NCBI RefSeq assembly: GCF_000718555.1
Contig: NZ_JOAN01000016.1
Coordinates: 1-64,000 of the forward strand
DNA: 64,000 bases
Source: Micromonospora chokoriensis
GTDB taxonomy: Bacteria; Actinomycetota; Actinomycetes; Mycobacteriales; Micromonosporaceae
Reading direction: 5' to 3'
Shown here: in pieces, positions 28,358 to 37,703 of the stretch
Numbering within the stretch: position 1 is the first letter of the stretch
Layout: each line of letters opens with the position of its first letter
Made by a program: the position numbers and the translations under genes
Notes under the pieces: generated by a model
Told to the model about the DNA's origin: nothing
Seen by the model: the letters and a program-made list of their open reading frames with translations, nothing else
Database searches by the model: none

Positions 28358-29053
28358 ATGGCTGAATTCGTGTTGGTGGCGGGGGCGTGGCTGGGGTCGT
28401 GGGCGTGGGACGACGTGGTGCCGCCACTGCGGGCCGCCGGTCACGGCACCCACCCGCTGACCCTCTCCGGCCTGGCCGACAAGCGGGGCGTGCCCGCCGG
28501 GCAGCAGACCCACGTGCAGGACATCATCGACGAGATCGAGCGCCGCGACCTGCGCGACGTGGTGCTGGTCGGGCACAGCTACGCGGGCATCCCGGTGGGT
28601 CAGGCCGCCGAACGGATCGGTGACCGCTTGACCAGGGTGGTCTTCGTCGACTCGGAGGTGCCGGTCGACGGTGGGTCGTTCGCGTCCGGCTGGTGGCAGG
28701 GTCAGGCGGCGTTCGAGGCGCAGCTCGCCGACAACGGCGGCAACTGGGCACCGCTCGGTGCGGCCGACTTCGACGGGCAGGGTCTCACCGACGAGCAGAT
28801 CGCGCGCCTGGTCGAGCGGGCCACCCCGCACCCGGGCGCCACGCTGACCGAGCCGGCCGTGGTGACCCGATCACTGGGTGAGCTGCCGACGACGTATGTC
28901 AAGTGCCTGCTCGACGGGCCGGAGCCCAACGACACGGTGGCCAAACTGCTGGCCAGCGACCACTGGCGACTGGTCACGATGGACACCGGCCACTGGCCGA
29001 TGTTCTCGCAGCCCACCGAGCTGGCCCGGGTCCTGCTGGCGGAGATCGCCTGA
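28358..29053 (+). CDS. Alpha/beta hydrolase
   Basis: A 231-residue serine hydrolase. The nucleophile elbow G-H-S-Y-A-G is at about 72-77, the oxyanion region V-L-V-A-G-A-W starts the protein, and the C-terminal catalytic histidine is in D-T-G-H-W-P-M. It belongs to the EstC/MenH-like group. Substrate unknown. It converges on the MFS gene with five bases between. Confidence 0.85.
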   Translation: MAEFVLVAGAWLGSWAWDDVVPPLRAAGHGTHPLTLSGLADKRGVPAGQQTHVQDIIDEIERRDLRDVVLVGHSYAGIPVGQAAERIGDRLTRVVFVDSEVPVDGGSFASGWWQGQAAFEAQLADNGGNWAPLGAADFDGQGLTDEQIARLVERATPHPGATLTEPAVVTRSLGELPTTYVKCLLDGPEPNDTVAKLLASDHWRLVTMDTGHWPMFSQPTELARVLLAEIA

Positions 29054-29058
29054 CCAGG

Positions 29059-30333
29059 TTAGGCGGTGGGCTCGTCGAGGGTCTGGATGTGGCGCACCGG
29101 TGACGCGAGCAGCCACAACACGGCGAGCACGCCGCCCAGGCCGGCGACGACCAGGGTGGGCCGCAGCCCGATGGTGGTACCCAACGCGCCACCGACCAGC
29201 GCGCCGAGTGGCCGGATCCCATAGTTGACGGCGCTGTAGGCACCGGCGCGGCGTCCAAGCGCGTCCGCGGGTGTCACGGCGATGAGCAGGGCGTTGAGGT
29301 TCACGTCCATCAGCATCACCCCGACGCTGGAGATCAGCTCGATGGCCGCCAGCATGGCCACCTTCGTCCAGGTGGGGCCGGACACCAGCGCGGTCAGCGC
29401 CAGCGGCGCGGGGAAGAGCACCGCGCCGATCATGGCGGTACGGCCCAGACCGATGGCGCGGGAGACTGGCGGTGCGAGCGCCGCGCCCACGAATCCGCCG
29501 AGCGCTCCGAAACCGAGGGCGATGCCGATCGCGCCGGCCGACAGGTCGAGTTCGCGGGTGGCGTAGAGCACCAGCAGCGCGCTGGCGATGAAGGTGAAGA
29601 AGTTGACTGTGCTGGTGCAGCCGAGGGCGGCCCGCAGCACCGGGTGCCGCAACACCAGCACGAGCCCGTCGCGGACCAGGCCGAGCGTGGAGGTCTGACG
29701 CGGCGGCGGCGGGGGCTCGGTCACCGGGATGCGGCTGAGCAGCAGCGCGGAGCCGAGGAAGCTGACCGCGTCGACGACGATCGCGACCGGTGCGCTGAGC
29801 GCCTGGACCAGCCCACCGCCGACTGCCGGGCCGGCGATGAAGGATAGCGACCGGCTCATGCTCATCTTGCTGTTCGCGTCCACGTACGCCGATCGCGGCA
29901 CCAGGGCGACGAAGAACGCCTGACGCGCCATGGCGAAGAGCACCGCGCCGAAGCCGGTGAGCAGTGCCACCAGGTAGAGGTGGGTGAGGGTGATCGCGTC
30001 GAACAGGTAGGCCACCGGCAGGCTGAGCAGCACCGTGGCGCGGATCAGGTCGGCGATGATCAGCAGTCGCCGCTTGTGGGTGCGCTGGTCCACCCAGGCG
30101 CCCAGGAACAGGCCCAGCAGGTTGGGCAGCCAGATCAGCGCGGTGAGGACGCTGACCTGCACGGGTGTGACGGTCAGCAGGGTGACGGCGATGAGCGGTA
30201 GGGCCAGTTCGCTGATGCGATCGCCGAACTGGGAGATCGTCTCGCCGATCCAGAAGGTGCGGAAGCGCCGGTCACGGTGCAGGGCCGGCGGGGGTGCGGT
30301 GTCGGCATCGGTGGGGGCGTCGGTGGCGGTCAT
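29059..30333 (-). CDS. MFS transporter
   Basis: A 424-residue major facilitator, probably 12 transmembrane helices, close to the MFS_3/enterobactin-exporter-like group (R-F-R-T-F-W-I-G-E-T-I-S near the N terminus, and D-Q-R-T-H-K-R-R-L-L in loop 2-3). Likely an efflux pump. Its ATG overlaps the TGA of the preceding ArsR-type gene (ATGA), so the pump is expected to be controlled by that regulator. Confidence 0.9.
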   Translation of the reverse strand: MTATDAPTDADTAPPPALHRDRRFRTFWIGETISQFGDRISELALPLIAVTLLTVTPVQVSVLTALIWLPNLLGLFLGAWVDQRTHKRRLLIIADLIRATVLLSLPVAYLFDAITLTHLYLVALLTGFGAVLFAMARQAFFVALVPRSAYVDANSKMSMSRSLSFIAGPAVGGGLVQALSAPVAIVVDAVSFLGSALLLSRIPVTEPPPPPRQTSTLGLVRDGLVLVLRHPVLRAALGCTSTVNFFTFIASALLVLYATRELDLSAGAIGIALGFGALGGFVGAALAPPVSRAIGLGRTAMIGAVLFPAPLALTALVSGPTWTKVAMLAAIELISSVGVMLMDVNLNALLIAVTPADALGRRAGAYSAVNYGIRPLGALVGGALGTTIGLRPTLVVAGLGGVLAVLWLLASPVRHIQTLDEPTA

Positions 30334-30947
30334 GACGCGGCCGGGCCGTCGCCGGGCTCGGCCGGGGCTGCGTCCCCCGGCTCGGGCAGCAGGTAGCGCA
30401 GCATCCGGACGATCCGCGCGTCGGCCGGAGCCGCCTCCTCCTTGCGCCGCACGTACGGGGCGATCAGCTCTTCGATCGACTCCTCCAGTAGCCGCAACTC
30501 GTCGGGGGTGGCGACGAATCGGGTGTCGGCCATGCCCGCCAGGGCACGCCACTCGGCGTCCAGTCGGGGCTCGTCATGCAGCAGCCACTGTTGGGGGGCC
30601 TCGGCGTTGCGGGCGAACATCTCGCCGCGCAGTTGCTGGACGGCGGACTGCCCCTCGGTGCCCTCGGGCGCGGCGAAGCGGAAGCCTCGGGCGGCCGCCT
30701 GCCACCAGCGTTCCCGCTTGCTGGTGGCACCGTCCCAGTCGAGGACCAGGCCGAACGTGGCGAGGTGCCGCAGGTGCCAGCTGACCACCGACGGGGTGGC
30801 CCCGACGTGCGGCGAGAGCCCGGTGGCCGTGTTCGGGCCGTGCCGCTGAAGGTGCTCCAGGATCGCGAGTCGGACCGGATGGGCCAGCGCCCGCAGCGCC
30901 TGTGGCTCGGTGATCTCGAAATCCCCGTACGGGTTCTTGAGAGACAT
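30330..30947 (-). CDS. ArsR-family winged-helix regulator
   Basis: A 205-residue repressor: A-L-A-H-P-V-R-L-A-I-L-E-H-L near 17-30 and the recognition helix T-P-S-V-V-S-W-H-L-R-H-L are typical of the ArsR/HTH_20 group. There is no metal-binding cysteine pair, so it senses something other than metals. ATG at 30947 lies within an inverted repeat. It is translationally coupled to the efflux gene. Confidence 0.85.
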   Translation of the reverse strand: MSLKNPYGDFEITEPQALRALAHPVRLAILEHLQRHGPNTATGLSPHVGATPSVVSWHLRHLATFGLVLDWDGATSKRERWWQAAARGFRFAAPEGTEGQSAVQQLRGEMFARNAEAPQQWLLHDEPRLDAEWRALAGMADTRFVATPDELRLLEESIEELIAPYVRRKEEAAPADARIVRMLRYLLPEPGDAAPAEPGDGPAAS

Positions 30948-30967
30948 GTTTCGAGAGTAGTCTCTCA
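30937..30967. promoter_or_regulatory. Inverted repeat over the ArsR-family start codon
   Basis: TGAGAGAC (30938-30945) and GTCTCTCA (30960-30967) are complementary, and GAGAG-TAGT-CTCTC (30953-30966) is nested inside. It overlaps the initiation codon, as expected for an autorepressor site. Confidence 0.6.
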
Positions 30968-30999
30968 GATTGTGTCGGGGCAACCACGAGCCGCGCCGA

Positions 31000-32595
31000 T
31001 CAGGCGATGCCCAACCGCGCCAACGGCTCGACCAGCTCCCGCTCCTCGTAGCTGAGGTGCGACAACAGGGCGTCGGTCAGCAGATCCACCGCGGCCCGCA
31101 GTTCAGTGAGGCCGTCCGGAGACCCGACGTACGCGACCAGGGCCCGATCGACACCCTCCAGCACGTCGTGGATGACGTGATGCTCCTGCTCCAGCCGGTC
31201 GACCACCGGGCCGAGCCGGGGGTCACGCGCCCGCAACCTGGGGAAGAACGACTGGTCCTCGATCGTGTGGTGGGTGGTGACGATGCGGCAGTACGACTCG
31301 CAGTAGACGCCGAGCGTCCACCTGTTCTGCCGCATGGTCATCGTGTTGATGTGGGACCGGGCCGCACCGGCGTCGATCTCGCCGGCCGCCACCTGCTCGA
31401 TGAGGTCGTGAATCTGGGCCAACTCGGCGCGCAGGCCGTCGTGGATCTGCACGAGGTGCGCGCCGGTGGCCTGCTCGTGCGCGGTGTAGGTGCGCTCCGG
31501 ATCGGGAGCGGGCCCGGTCGGCCGGGTCGACTCGTCCCAGACCTGCCGCTCGCTGCGCCGTACACCGTCGTCGGGGGTCGGCACCACGGCGAACGCGCCG
31601 CCGGTCACCCTGACGCGGCTCGACCGGGCCGGCGAGGCCGCGACCGGCTCCGGCTCCGGCGCCGGGGTGCGCTCCGCAGCCGGCGTGCGCTCCGCAGCCG
31701 CGCCACGGTCGCGCTCGGCCGCGACCAACTCGCGGACGGCGGGGGCCACCTCGCCGGCGAACCGGCGCAGGTCGTCCGGGTCGTCGCTGCCGAGGATGAA
31801 CGCGCTGACGCCCTCCCCCAGCGCCAGCTCGACCAGCTCCTGCACCCACTGCTCGGCGGGACCGTTCAGCGGGCCGCGTCCGAGCGCCGAGAACTGCCCG
31901 GAGATGTTGAGCAGGCGGCGTACGTCCTGCGGGGACCGCCCGGCCTGCTGCGCGGCGTCGTCGATGATCGCGTTGCCCTTGGCCAGGTCACCGGGCTGAA
32001 GGTAACCCAGCGAGGGCAGCCAGCCGTCGGCCCGCCGCCCGGTGAGCTGGAGCATCCGGGGCTTGTACGCGCCCAGCCAGATCGGCACCGCGTGGGCCGG
32101 AGCGGGCCCACGCTTGGCACCCACCACCCGGTAGAACTCGCCATCGACCCGCACGCCGCCGCGCGTCTCGACGTCCCAGAGCTGACGGATGACCTCGATG
32201 GCCTCCTCCAGCGCGCGTACGCCCTGGCCGGGGGTCAGCCGCCGACCGCCCATCGCCTCGATGGCGTCCCAGAACGCCCCCGCCCCGAGGCCGAGGCTGA
32301 CCCGACCACCGCTGAGCAGGTCGAGGCTGGCCACACTGCGGGCGAGCACCGCCGGTGGGCGCAGCGGCAGGTTCGTCACGTTCGCCGCCACCTGCACCCG
32401 GCTGGTGCGGGCCGCGACGAAGCTCAGCAGCGTCCAGGTGTCGAGGAACGCCGGCTGGTATGGGTGGTCCTGGAAGGTGACCAGGTCCAGCCCAACCTGC
32501 TCGGCCAGGACGGCGACGCCGACCGTGTGGTCCGGATTGCCGGCGCTGGGCGTGACGAAGGATCCGAAGACCAGGTCGTGGCCGTAGTCGCTCAT
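31000..32595 (-). CDS. LLM-class flavin oxidoreductase fused to a hemerythrin domain
   Basis: A 531-residue fusion. Residues 1-300 form a luciferase-like monooxygenase (LLM) TIM barrel, with F-Q-D-H-P-Y-Q-P near 41, A-N-V-T-N-L-P-L-R-P-P and V-S-L-G-L-G-A-G-A-F-W-D. A Ser/Ala/Pro-rich linker with a T-P-A-A-E-R-T-P-A repeat joins it to a C-terminal hemerythrin-like helical bundle with H-T-I-E-D-Q-S-F-F, E-Q-E-H-H-V-I-H and H-L-S-Y-E-E-R-E. Fusion could couple F420/FMN redox chemistry to O2 or iron sensing. GGGAGG lies seven bases before the ATG. Confidence 0.85.
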   Translation of the reverse strand: MSDYGHDLVFGSFVTPSAGNPDHTVGVAVLAEQVGLDLVTFQDHPYQPAFLDTWTLLSFVAARTSRVQVAANVTNLPLRPPAVLARSVASLDLLSGGRVSLGLGAGAFWDAIEAMGGRRLTPGQGVRALEEAIEVIRQLWDVETRGGVRVDGEFYRVVGAKRGPAPAHAVPIWLGAYKPRMLQLTGRRADGWLPSLGYLQPGDLAKGNAIIDDAAQQAGRSPQDVRRLLNISGQFSALGRGPLNGPAEQWVQELVELALGEGVSAFILGSDDPDDLRRFAGEVAPAVRELVAAERDRGAAAERTPAAERTPAPEPEPVAASPARSSRVRVTGGAFAVVPTPDDGVRRSERQVWDESTRPTGPAPDPERTYTAHEQATGAHLVQIHDGLRAELAQIHDLIEQVAAGEIDAGAARSHINTMTMRQNRWTLGVYCESYCRIVTTHHTIEDQSFFPRLRARDPRLGPVVDRLEQEHHVIHDVLEGVDRALVAYVGSPDGLTELRAAVDLLTDALLSHLSYEERELVEPLARLGIA

Positions 32596-32709
32596 CTGCG
32601 AGCCTCCCGATTTCCGCGCCGCCTCGGGCGATGCGTCGTAACCATAACCTTATGCCACACAGAACATCTGCTGCCAACATGGTCTGGCCCACTGCGGTAT
32701 TGTCGGCGT

Positions 32710-33279
32710 ATGACGGGTGCCACTGACCGGCCGGACCGGCCCGATCCGCTCGACGACGACCTGGGCTGGATGCTCGGGATCGTCTTCCGCGGCTACGTCC
32801 GGGCGGCCGAGCACACGCTCACCGACTTCCCCGGTGGCCCTCGCGGCTATCAGCTGCTCACCGCGGCGATCAACGGGCCAGCCCGCAACCAGGGCGCGAT
32901 CGCCGAGGAGCTCGGCATCGACCGCACCGTCCTCACCTACCTGATCGACGACCTGGAGCGACCCGGGTTCGTCGCCCGCCGGGCGGACCCGGCCGACCGA
33001 CGCAACCGGCTGGTCGACGTCACCGACGCCGGCCGGGCTGCCTGGGAGCAACGGCGGTCGGCGCTGCGGCAGGTCGAGTCACATCTGTTGGGCGCGCTCG
33101 CGCCGGCCGAATCGGCGACGCTGCGGGCCCTGCTGCAGCGGGTGGCCTGCTCGGCCCAGTCGGTGGACCCGCTGCGTGACCTCTGCGAGGTGGTGACGCA
33201 GGTGCGAGCCGACGACCCGGCACCGGCGGCACCCGGGAAACCCGCCGGCCCGCGAGCCCGCCGCCGCAGCCCAGGCTGA
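32710..33279 (+). CDS. MarR-family regulator
   Basis: A 189-residue winged-helix regulator: N-Q-G-A-I-A-E-E-L-G-I-D-R-T-V-L-T is the recognition region and R-A-D-P-A-D-R-R-N-R is the wing. It is divergent from the LLM-hemerythrin gene and separated from it by 114 bases containing an AT-rich patch (ACCATAACCTTATG), so it probably controls that gene and itself. Confidence 0.85.
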   Translation: MTGATDRPDRPDPLDDDLGWMLGIVFRGYVRAAEHTLTDFPGGPRGYQLLTAAINGPARNQGAIAEELGIDRTVLTYLIDDLERPGFVARRADPADRRNRLVDVTDAGRAAWEQRRSALRQVESHLLGALAPAESATLRALLQRVACSAQSVDPLRDLCEVVTQVRADDPAPAAPGKPAGPRARRRSPG

Positions 33280-33291
33280 CCTGCGACGACT

Positions 33292-33348
33292 GCGGGCCCG
33301 CCCCGCACCGCCCGACGTCGTACGTCGAGCGGTGTCGGACGGGCCCGC
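33292..33348. terminator. Long bidirectional terminator
   Basis: GCGGGCCCG (33292-33300) pairs with CGGGCCCGC (33340-33348), and the interior CCGCACCGC / GCGGTGTCGG and GACGT/ACGTC segments extend the stem. It lies between the convergent MarR and CehA-type genes and could serve both. Confidence 0.7.
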
Positions 33349-33368
33349 GGTGTCGCTACCGCGCTCGG

Positions 33369-34880
33369 TCAGCGCACGTGCACGAACACCGGGTTCGAGT
33401 AGAACCACAGGTCGTCCCACGGGCTCTCCAGCCCGTCGGCGAGCGGCTCGTCCTCGTCGGTGCTGGTGCCCCGCACCCGCGCGTAGGTGTCGGCCTCGAC
33501 GTTGCGCAGGGTGTGCCGGATGACGTAGCTGTCCCCGTGTCGACGCCAGTCCCGCGGGCCGAAGCGGGCCGCCACCTTGGTGGTGGGGTTGGTGTCGGCG
33601 TCCAGGCTGGCGCTCGGGCCGGTGATCTGGCCGACGATCAGGTCGACCCGACGGACCTCGGGCCGGTCACCGTTCGCGTTCGCCCCACCCAGCGGGCGGA
33701 ACGTGATCTCGATCTCGACATCGGTACGGCTACGCCGGCTCACCGTGATCGTCTCGCCCACCTCGGCGGTCCTGCCCTGGGACGTGGCGGTGACGTCGAG
33801 GTTGCGGATCAGGTCACCGGTGGTGACCCAGATGCGGCCGTTGCGCAGGCCGTCCATGATGTCGCCGTAGTCCTGGCGGGCGTGCACGTACGTCTTGCTG
33901 TACTCGCCCGGCCAGAAGTCGGAGCCACCGCGGGTCCAGTGCACGTGCGAGTCCGAGGTCGCGGTGATCCACCAGCGCCGCCCCTCGCCGAGCAGGGAGT
34001 CCCACAGGCCACCGACCCGGGCGGTCATCTGGTCGAAGCCGCCGTAGGTGGGGTGGTTGCCGTACCCGCCGCGCTTGCCACCGTTGAGCGGGCCGGCCTG
34101 GTGGCCGGGGGCACCCTCGAAGCCGATGTAGACGTCCGGCGCGGCATTGTTGCCGTTACGGAACTCGCGCGGGGTGTCCTGACCGTAGACACCGAGACCG
34201 GGCGCCGAACGGGACGCGTGGTGGGCGATCACCAGCGGCTTGTGCGGCATGCCCCGGGCGACCTTGAGGAACTCCACCATCTTGGCCTCGGTGTCGCGGG
34301 CCGGGTCGGTGGGGAACGCGTCGTACTTGGCGAACCGGCTCTCCAGCTCGAAGAGCTGCTTGGCCTCGTCGTCGTGGCGCGGAATCATCAGCGTGTGGTG
34401 ATCCAGCGAGGGCGCGTCGAACTCCATGCCCCAGAACTGGAGCACCTCGGGGACCAGCTTGCGCGAGCGCAGCAGGTCGGGGTACGCCTGCTCGATGTTC
34501 ACCTTCGAGTGGGTGGGTCCACCGTGGTCGGTGCACATCGCCCAGGTCAGACCGAAGTGCTTTGCCATGATGGCGTTGGTGACGATCGGGTAGACCGCGT
34601 CCGCACCCTTGTGGAAGACAATCGGGGACTTCGTGGTGTCGAACTCGCCGCTGTACTCGGAGTGGATGTGGTGGTCGCCCGCGCGCCACACCCGGTTCTT
34701 GGAGTTGCCCCGGTCGCTCTTGTCGTCGTCACCCGGCCGGAGGTCCTCGTCGGCCCACGCCGCGCTGGCACCGACCAGCGGGCTGGCCGCGGCCAGCGTC
34801 GCGCCGACGCCCGCGTACTTGACCAGCTTGCGCCGCGACAGCTGAGCGTGCTCGGTCTCTTCGGGATGCTTGTCTCTCAC
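33369..34880 (-). CDS. Tat-exported CehA/McbA-type PHP metallohydrolase
   Basis: A 503-residue secreted phosphoesterase-like protein. A twin-arginine signal (S-R-R-K-L-V-K near 15-21, hydrophobic stretch to about 45) precedes a PHP fold with metal-ligand motifs D-H-H-I-H-S-E near 68, C-T-D-H-G near 115, I-A-H-H-A-S near 218 and a late S-D-S-H-V-H-W. The CehA/McbA group includes carbaryl hydrolase. GTG at 34880 has GGAGAGG upstream and lies in the palindrome CTCTCACGTGAGAG. Confidence 0.85.
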   Translation of the reverse strand: MRDKHPEETEHAQLSRRKLVKYAGVGATLAAASPLVGASAAWADEDLRPGDDDKSDRGNSKNRVWRAGDHHIHSEYSGEFDTTKSPIVFHKGADAVYPIVTNAIMAKHFGLTWAMCTDHGGPTHSKVNIEQAYPDLLRSRKLVPEVLQFWGMEFDAPSLDHHTLMIPRHDDEAKQLFELESRFAKYDAFPTDPARDTEAKMVEFLKVARGMPHKPLVIAHHASRSAPGLGVYGQDTPREFRNGNNAAPDVYIGFEGAPGHQAGPLNGGKRGGYGNHPTYGGFDQMTARVGGLWDSLLGEGRRWWITATSDSHVHWTRGGSDFWPGEYSKTYVHARQDYGDIMDGLRNGRIWVTTGDLIRNLDVTATSQGRTAEVGETITVSRRSRTDVEIEITFRPLGGANANGDRPEVRRVDLIVGQITGPSASLDADTNPTTKVAARFGPRDWRRHGDSYVIRHTLRNVEADTYARVRGTSTDEDEPLADGLESPWDDLWFYSNPVFVHVR

Positions 34881-35015
34881 GTGAGAGCCTCTCCTCGATC
34901 AAGCGAATGCTCTTTCGATCAAGGAGCCTCGAAGAGGGCGGTGAACTCCCGTCGTATGGGGCACGTGTTCACGATGAACACTCCGTCCGGGGCCGGTGGG
35001 CCGCCGACGGCCTGG

Positions 35016-35678
35016 TCAGATCCGGGCTCGGGGCAGCCAGCCCAGGAATCGGAGCCGGACCCGAGGCAGCGGCAGCGTGGGCAGGTCCTGGGCGGCGGCG
35101 ACGAGACAGGAGCCGAGATAGACCGCGAGGGCGGCGCGCGCTCCACCGAACTCGGCGAGCAGTTGGCTCTGTTTGGTGGCGCAGGGCCACTCACGGCCGC
35201 ATCCGGTGCAGGTCCAGCTCGGTGGGTTGGGCAGGTGCTCGGGCAGCTTGGCGCGGCGATACCGGCCGACGACGCTGTTGTCCGTGCGGACGTCGCGCCG
35301 CCGTGGCGCGGGGCCCTCGTTGCGGTGTACGACCGAACGGGCAGCGGGCAGGTAGCGCCCGACGGTGCCGAAGAGCACTCCAACGCGGATCAGGGCGTCC
35401 GGGCCGACGTGCTGGGCCAGCAACGCGGTCATCAGGTAGTGCCCCAGCAGGTCGAAGGCGTCGTGGTGCAGACCCAGGTCACGACAGAGGTCGACGAATT
35501 CCGGCGTAGTCAACGGCACCCGGTCGTCGAGTGCGCGGCGCAGCACCTTGCGCAGCGCGTCGCCCAGCCTCGCCAGTGCGTCACCCTCGCCCAACCCTAA
35601 GCTGTCCTCGTCCGCCACCCGGGCCAGCGCCTCGGCCACGGCAAGCTGAACGACACGGTCAGGATCCGTACTGTCCAA
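35016..35678 (-). CDS. Zinc-finger-containing hypothetical protein
   Basis: A 220-residue protein, mainly helical, with a C-terminal W-T-C-T-G-C-G-R-E-W-P-C motif (near 150) that looks like a small zinc knuckle common in actinobacterial proteins of unknown function. The TTG start at 35678 is supported by GGAGGG about seven bases upstream. N-terminal region resembles regulator-like helical bundles but I cannot name it. Confidence 0.65.
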   Translation of the reverse strand: MDSTDPDRVVQLAVAEALARVADEDSLGLGEGDALARLGDALRKVLRRALDDRVPLTTPEFVDLCRDLGLHHDAFDLLGHYLMTALLAQHVGPDALIRVGVLFGTVGRYLPAARSVVHRNEGPAPRRRDVRTDNSVVGRYRRAKLPEHLPNPPSWTCTGCGREWPCATKQSQLLAEFGGARAALAVYLGSCLVAAAQDLPTLPLPRVRLRFLGWLPRARI

Positions 35679-36105
35679 CGCTCATCCCTCCGTGGGCCGG
35701 TCTCCCGGCGGTGGCCCGGGTCGTCCTCCGACGACGCCGGGAATCATGAACAAGATTTCGCTGTCGGCCGCGGCGGCGGCTAGGCCAGCAGGCGTAGAAC
35801 CATTCGGCGCGCTAGCCGAAAAGCGAAGTCGATCTGCCGACACATCTCGGCGATTCGCGGGACGGCGCGACAGTGATTGTCGTATGGTGAAATTCCCATC
35901 TGCAGATATTGCGTTCCAGAGCCACCGAACGGTCAGACCAGATCCGATGCACTCAACCGGTCGCTGCCGTCCCGCTCGCGACGTTCCACTGCACCGCACC
36001 GCCGGCCAACATCGTGCCGGGCGCCCCCGAGTGCCCCGACACGTACCGATTTCGCCGTCGGACCGTTCCACCACCCGGCGGCACTCCACCGGACGGAGAC
36101 AGCGG
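35679..36105. other. Intergenic region ahead of the AraC gene
   Basis: About 430 bases without a convincing gene; in-frame sequence upstream of the AraC start has weak codon bias. It is more AT-rich than its surroundings around 35860-35920 and presumably contains promoter elements for the AraC gene and, on the other strand, the zinc-knuckle gene. No conserved structure recognised. Confidence 0.4.
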
Positions 36106-37071
36106 ATGACGTCATCGCCAGTGCAGACCCACCGGTTCGACAGCCGTGACCCGGCGGCCGTCCAGGAGTTTCTGTCCGCGACGTACGACCCGAAACTGCG
36201 GATCCAGAGCACGGACCGCTACCGGCTCACCCATCACCGCGTCGACACCGGGCCCTTCGCCATCGCGACCACTCGCCAGACCGGGCACCTTGAGATCGGT
36301 ACCAGCAGCAACCTGCACGGACTGGTCATCGGCCGCACCCGCACCGCCCGCGTCGAGCGCTCCTGCGTCGGATCGGCCCACCGGTTCGGGCCCGGCGAGG
36401 TCTTCCTCGCCACCAGGCCGGCGGAGCCGTGCAACGTACGCTGGCATCCCGGTGAGGTGGAGCTCTGCGTGCTGGACCTGTCGGTGCTGGCGCAGGTGGC
36501 CACCACCGCGCCGGCCCGCCGGCCCGGTCGAATCCAGTTCACCGATTTGAATCCGGTCAGCACGGCCCTCGCCCGGCAGTGGCGCAACACCACCAGCTTC
36601 GTCCGCGACGTCGTGCTCAACAGCTCCGCCGCCGACGCGCAACCGCTGGTGATCGGCAATGCCGCACGGATGCTCGCCGCGGCGGCGCTCACGGTCTTCC
36701 CCAACACCGCGTTCACCGAACCGACCGCCGCGGACCGACATGACGCCACCACCGGCACGCTGCGACGGGCGATCGCGTTCCTGGAGGAGCACGCCGACCG
36801 GGACATCAGCGCGGCCGACATCGCCGGTGCCGCCGGCGTCTCCCTGCGGGCGGTGCAACTCGCCTTCCGCCGCCACCTCGGCACCACCCCCATGGCCCAC
36901 CTGCGTCGGATCCGCCTCGTGCGGGCGCACCACGACCTGGTGCGCGCCGACCCGCGCCAGGAGACCGTCTCGGCGATCGCCAGTCGGTGGGGGTTCGCCA
37001 GCCACAGCAGGTTCACCGCGCGATACCACGCCAGCTTCGGCGTGCCGCCGCGCGAGACGCTGCACACCTGA
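36106..37071 (+). CDS. AraC-family transcriptional regulator
   Basis: A 321-residue regulator with an N-terminal AraC_binding-like/PobR-type sensing region and a C-terminal AraC HTH (I-S-A-A-D-I-A-G-A-A-G-V-S-L-R-A-V-Q near 238, and V-S-A-I-A-S-R-W-G-F-A-S-H-S-R-F near 292). The motif G-T-T-P-M-A-H-L-R-R-I-R-L-V-R-A-H connects the two HTH units. ATG at 36106 with GGAG upstream. No partner operon is apparent. Confidence 0.9.
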   Translation: MTSSPVQTHRFDSRDPAAVQEFLSATYDPKLRIQSTDRYRLTHHRVDTGPFAIATTRQTGHLEIGTSSNLHGLVIGRTRTARVERSCVGSAHRFGPGEVFLATRPAEPCNVRWHPGEVELCVLDLSVLAQVATTAPARRPGRIQFTDLNPVSTALARQWRNTTSFVRDVVLNSSAADAQPLVIGNAARMLAAAALTVFPNTAFTEPTAADRHDATTGTLRRAIAFLEEHADRDISAADIAGAAGVSLRAVQLAFRRHLGTTPMAHLRRIRLVRAHHDLVRADPRQETVSAIASRWGFASHSRFTARYHASFGVPPRETLHT

Positions 37072-37147
37072 GACACAGAGCGCCCCCTCCCCCGCCGTCC
37101 GGCCCTCGGTCGCCTTCGACACGGCACTGCACGACGAGTTGATCGCG

Positions 37148-37603
37148 ATGCTGGAGCGCGACCAGGCCGACCGCGCGGGCACGCCGCAGCACGAGTCCGA
37201 CCAGGCCCGCATCGCCCGGTTGAAGGAGATCATCCGTACCCGCGGCTGGCCGACGTTCGCCCTCGTGGGTGCGGACGGCGGCAACGCCGCCTGGGCGATC
37301 GCCCAGCACTCCGACCAGGATCCGACCTTTCAACAGGAGGCACTGGACCTGCTGCGGGCCGCGGTATCCGCAGGCCAGGCATCGCCGGGCAACCTGGCCT
37401 ACCTGGAGGACCGAGTCGCGGCGGGCAAGGGCGAGCCCCAGGTGTACGGCACTCAAATCCGCCGCGGACCGGGCGGCCCCGTCCCTGCGACCCCGATTAG
37501 GGACGAGCCGCGTGTCGAGCGGCGTCGGGCCGAGGCCGGTCTACCCACGCTGGCCAGCTACCTGGCCGAGATGACCACGATCTGCGCGCAGGACACCAAC
37601 TAA
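37148..37603 (+). CDS. DUF6624-like protein, start uncertain
   Basis: A protein of about 151 residues resembling DUF6624: E-R-D-Q-A-D-R and R-L-K-E-I-I-R-T-R-G-W-P-T-F near the N terminus, H-S-D-Q-D-P-x-F-Q near 58. Homologous sequence in the same frame extends upstream to at least 37130 (D-T-A-L-H-D-E-L), but the only starts there are CTG at 37127 and TTG at 37139; the ATG at 37148 would shorten the family's first helix. The true start is unsettled, and a 5' truncation is possible. Confidence 0.6.
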   Translation: MLERDQADRAGTPQHESDQARIARLKEIIRTRGWPTFALVGADGGNAAWAIAQHSDQDPTFQQEALDLLRAAVSAGQASPGNLAYLEDRVAAGKGEPQVYGTQIRRGPGGPVPATPIRDEPRVERRRAEAGLPTLASYLAEMTTICAQDTN

Positions 37604-37607
37604 GAGC

Positions 37608-37700
37608 GACCGGCGATAGGTAGGTCGTTTGGGCGGTGAGGACCCCGAGGTAGCAAGCAGGCCCACCACCCGCCGACTCAAGTGACACCTATTGCCGGTC
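37608..37700. repeat. Widely spaced imperfect inverted repeat
   Basis: GACCGGCGATAGGT (37608-37621) matches the reverse complement of ACCTATTGCCGGTC (37687-37700) at 13 of 14 positions, with partial pairing (GGGCGGTG / CACCCGCC) inside. It sits between the DUF6624 stop and an IS5-type remnant, so it could be a terminator or the end of a decayed element. Confidence 0.5.
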
Positions 37701-37703
37701 GAT

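Noticed and set aside
27584..28831. 415-residue minus-strand frame opposite DUF4291 and the hydrolase
   Set aside because: Overlaps two well-supported genes and lacks a motif.
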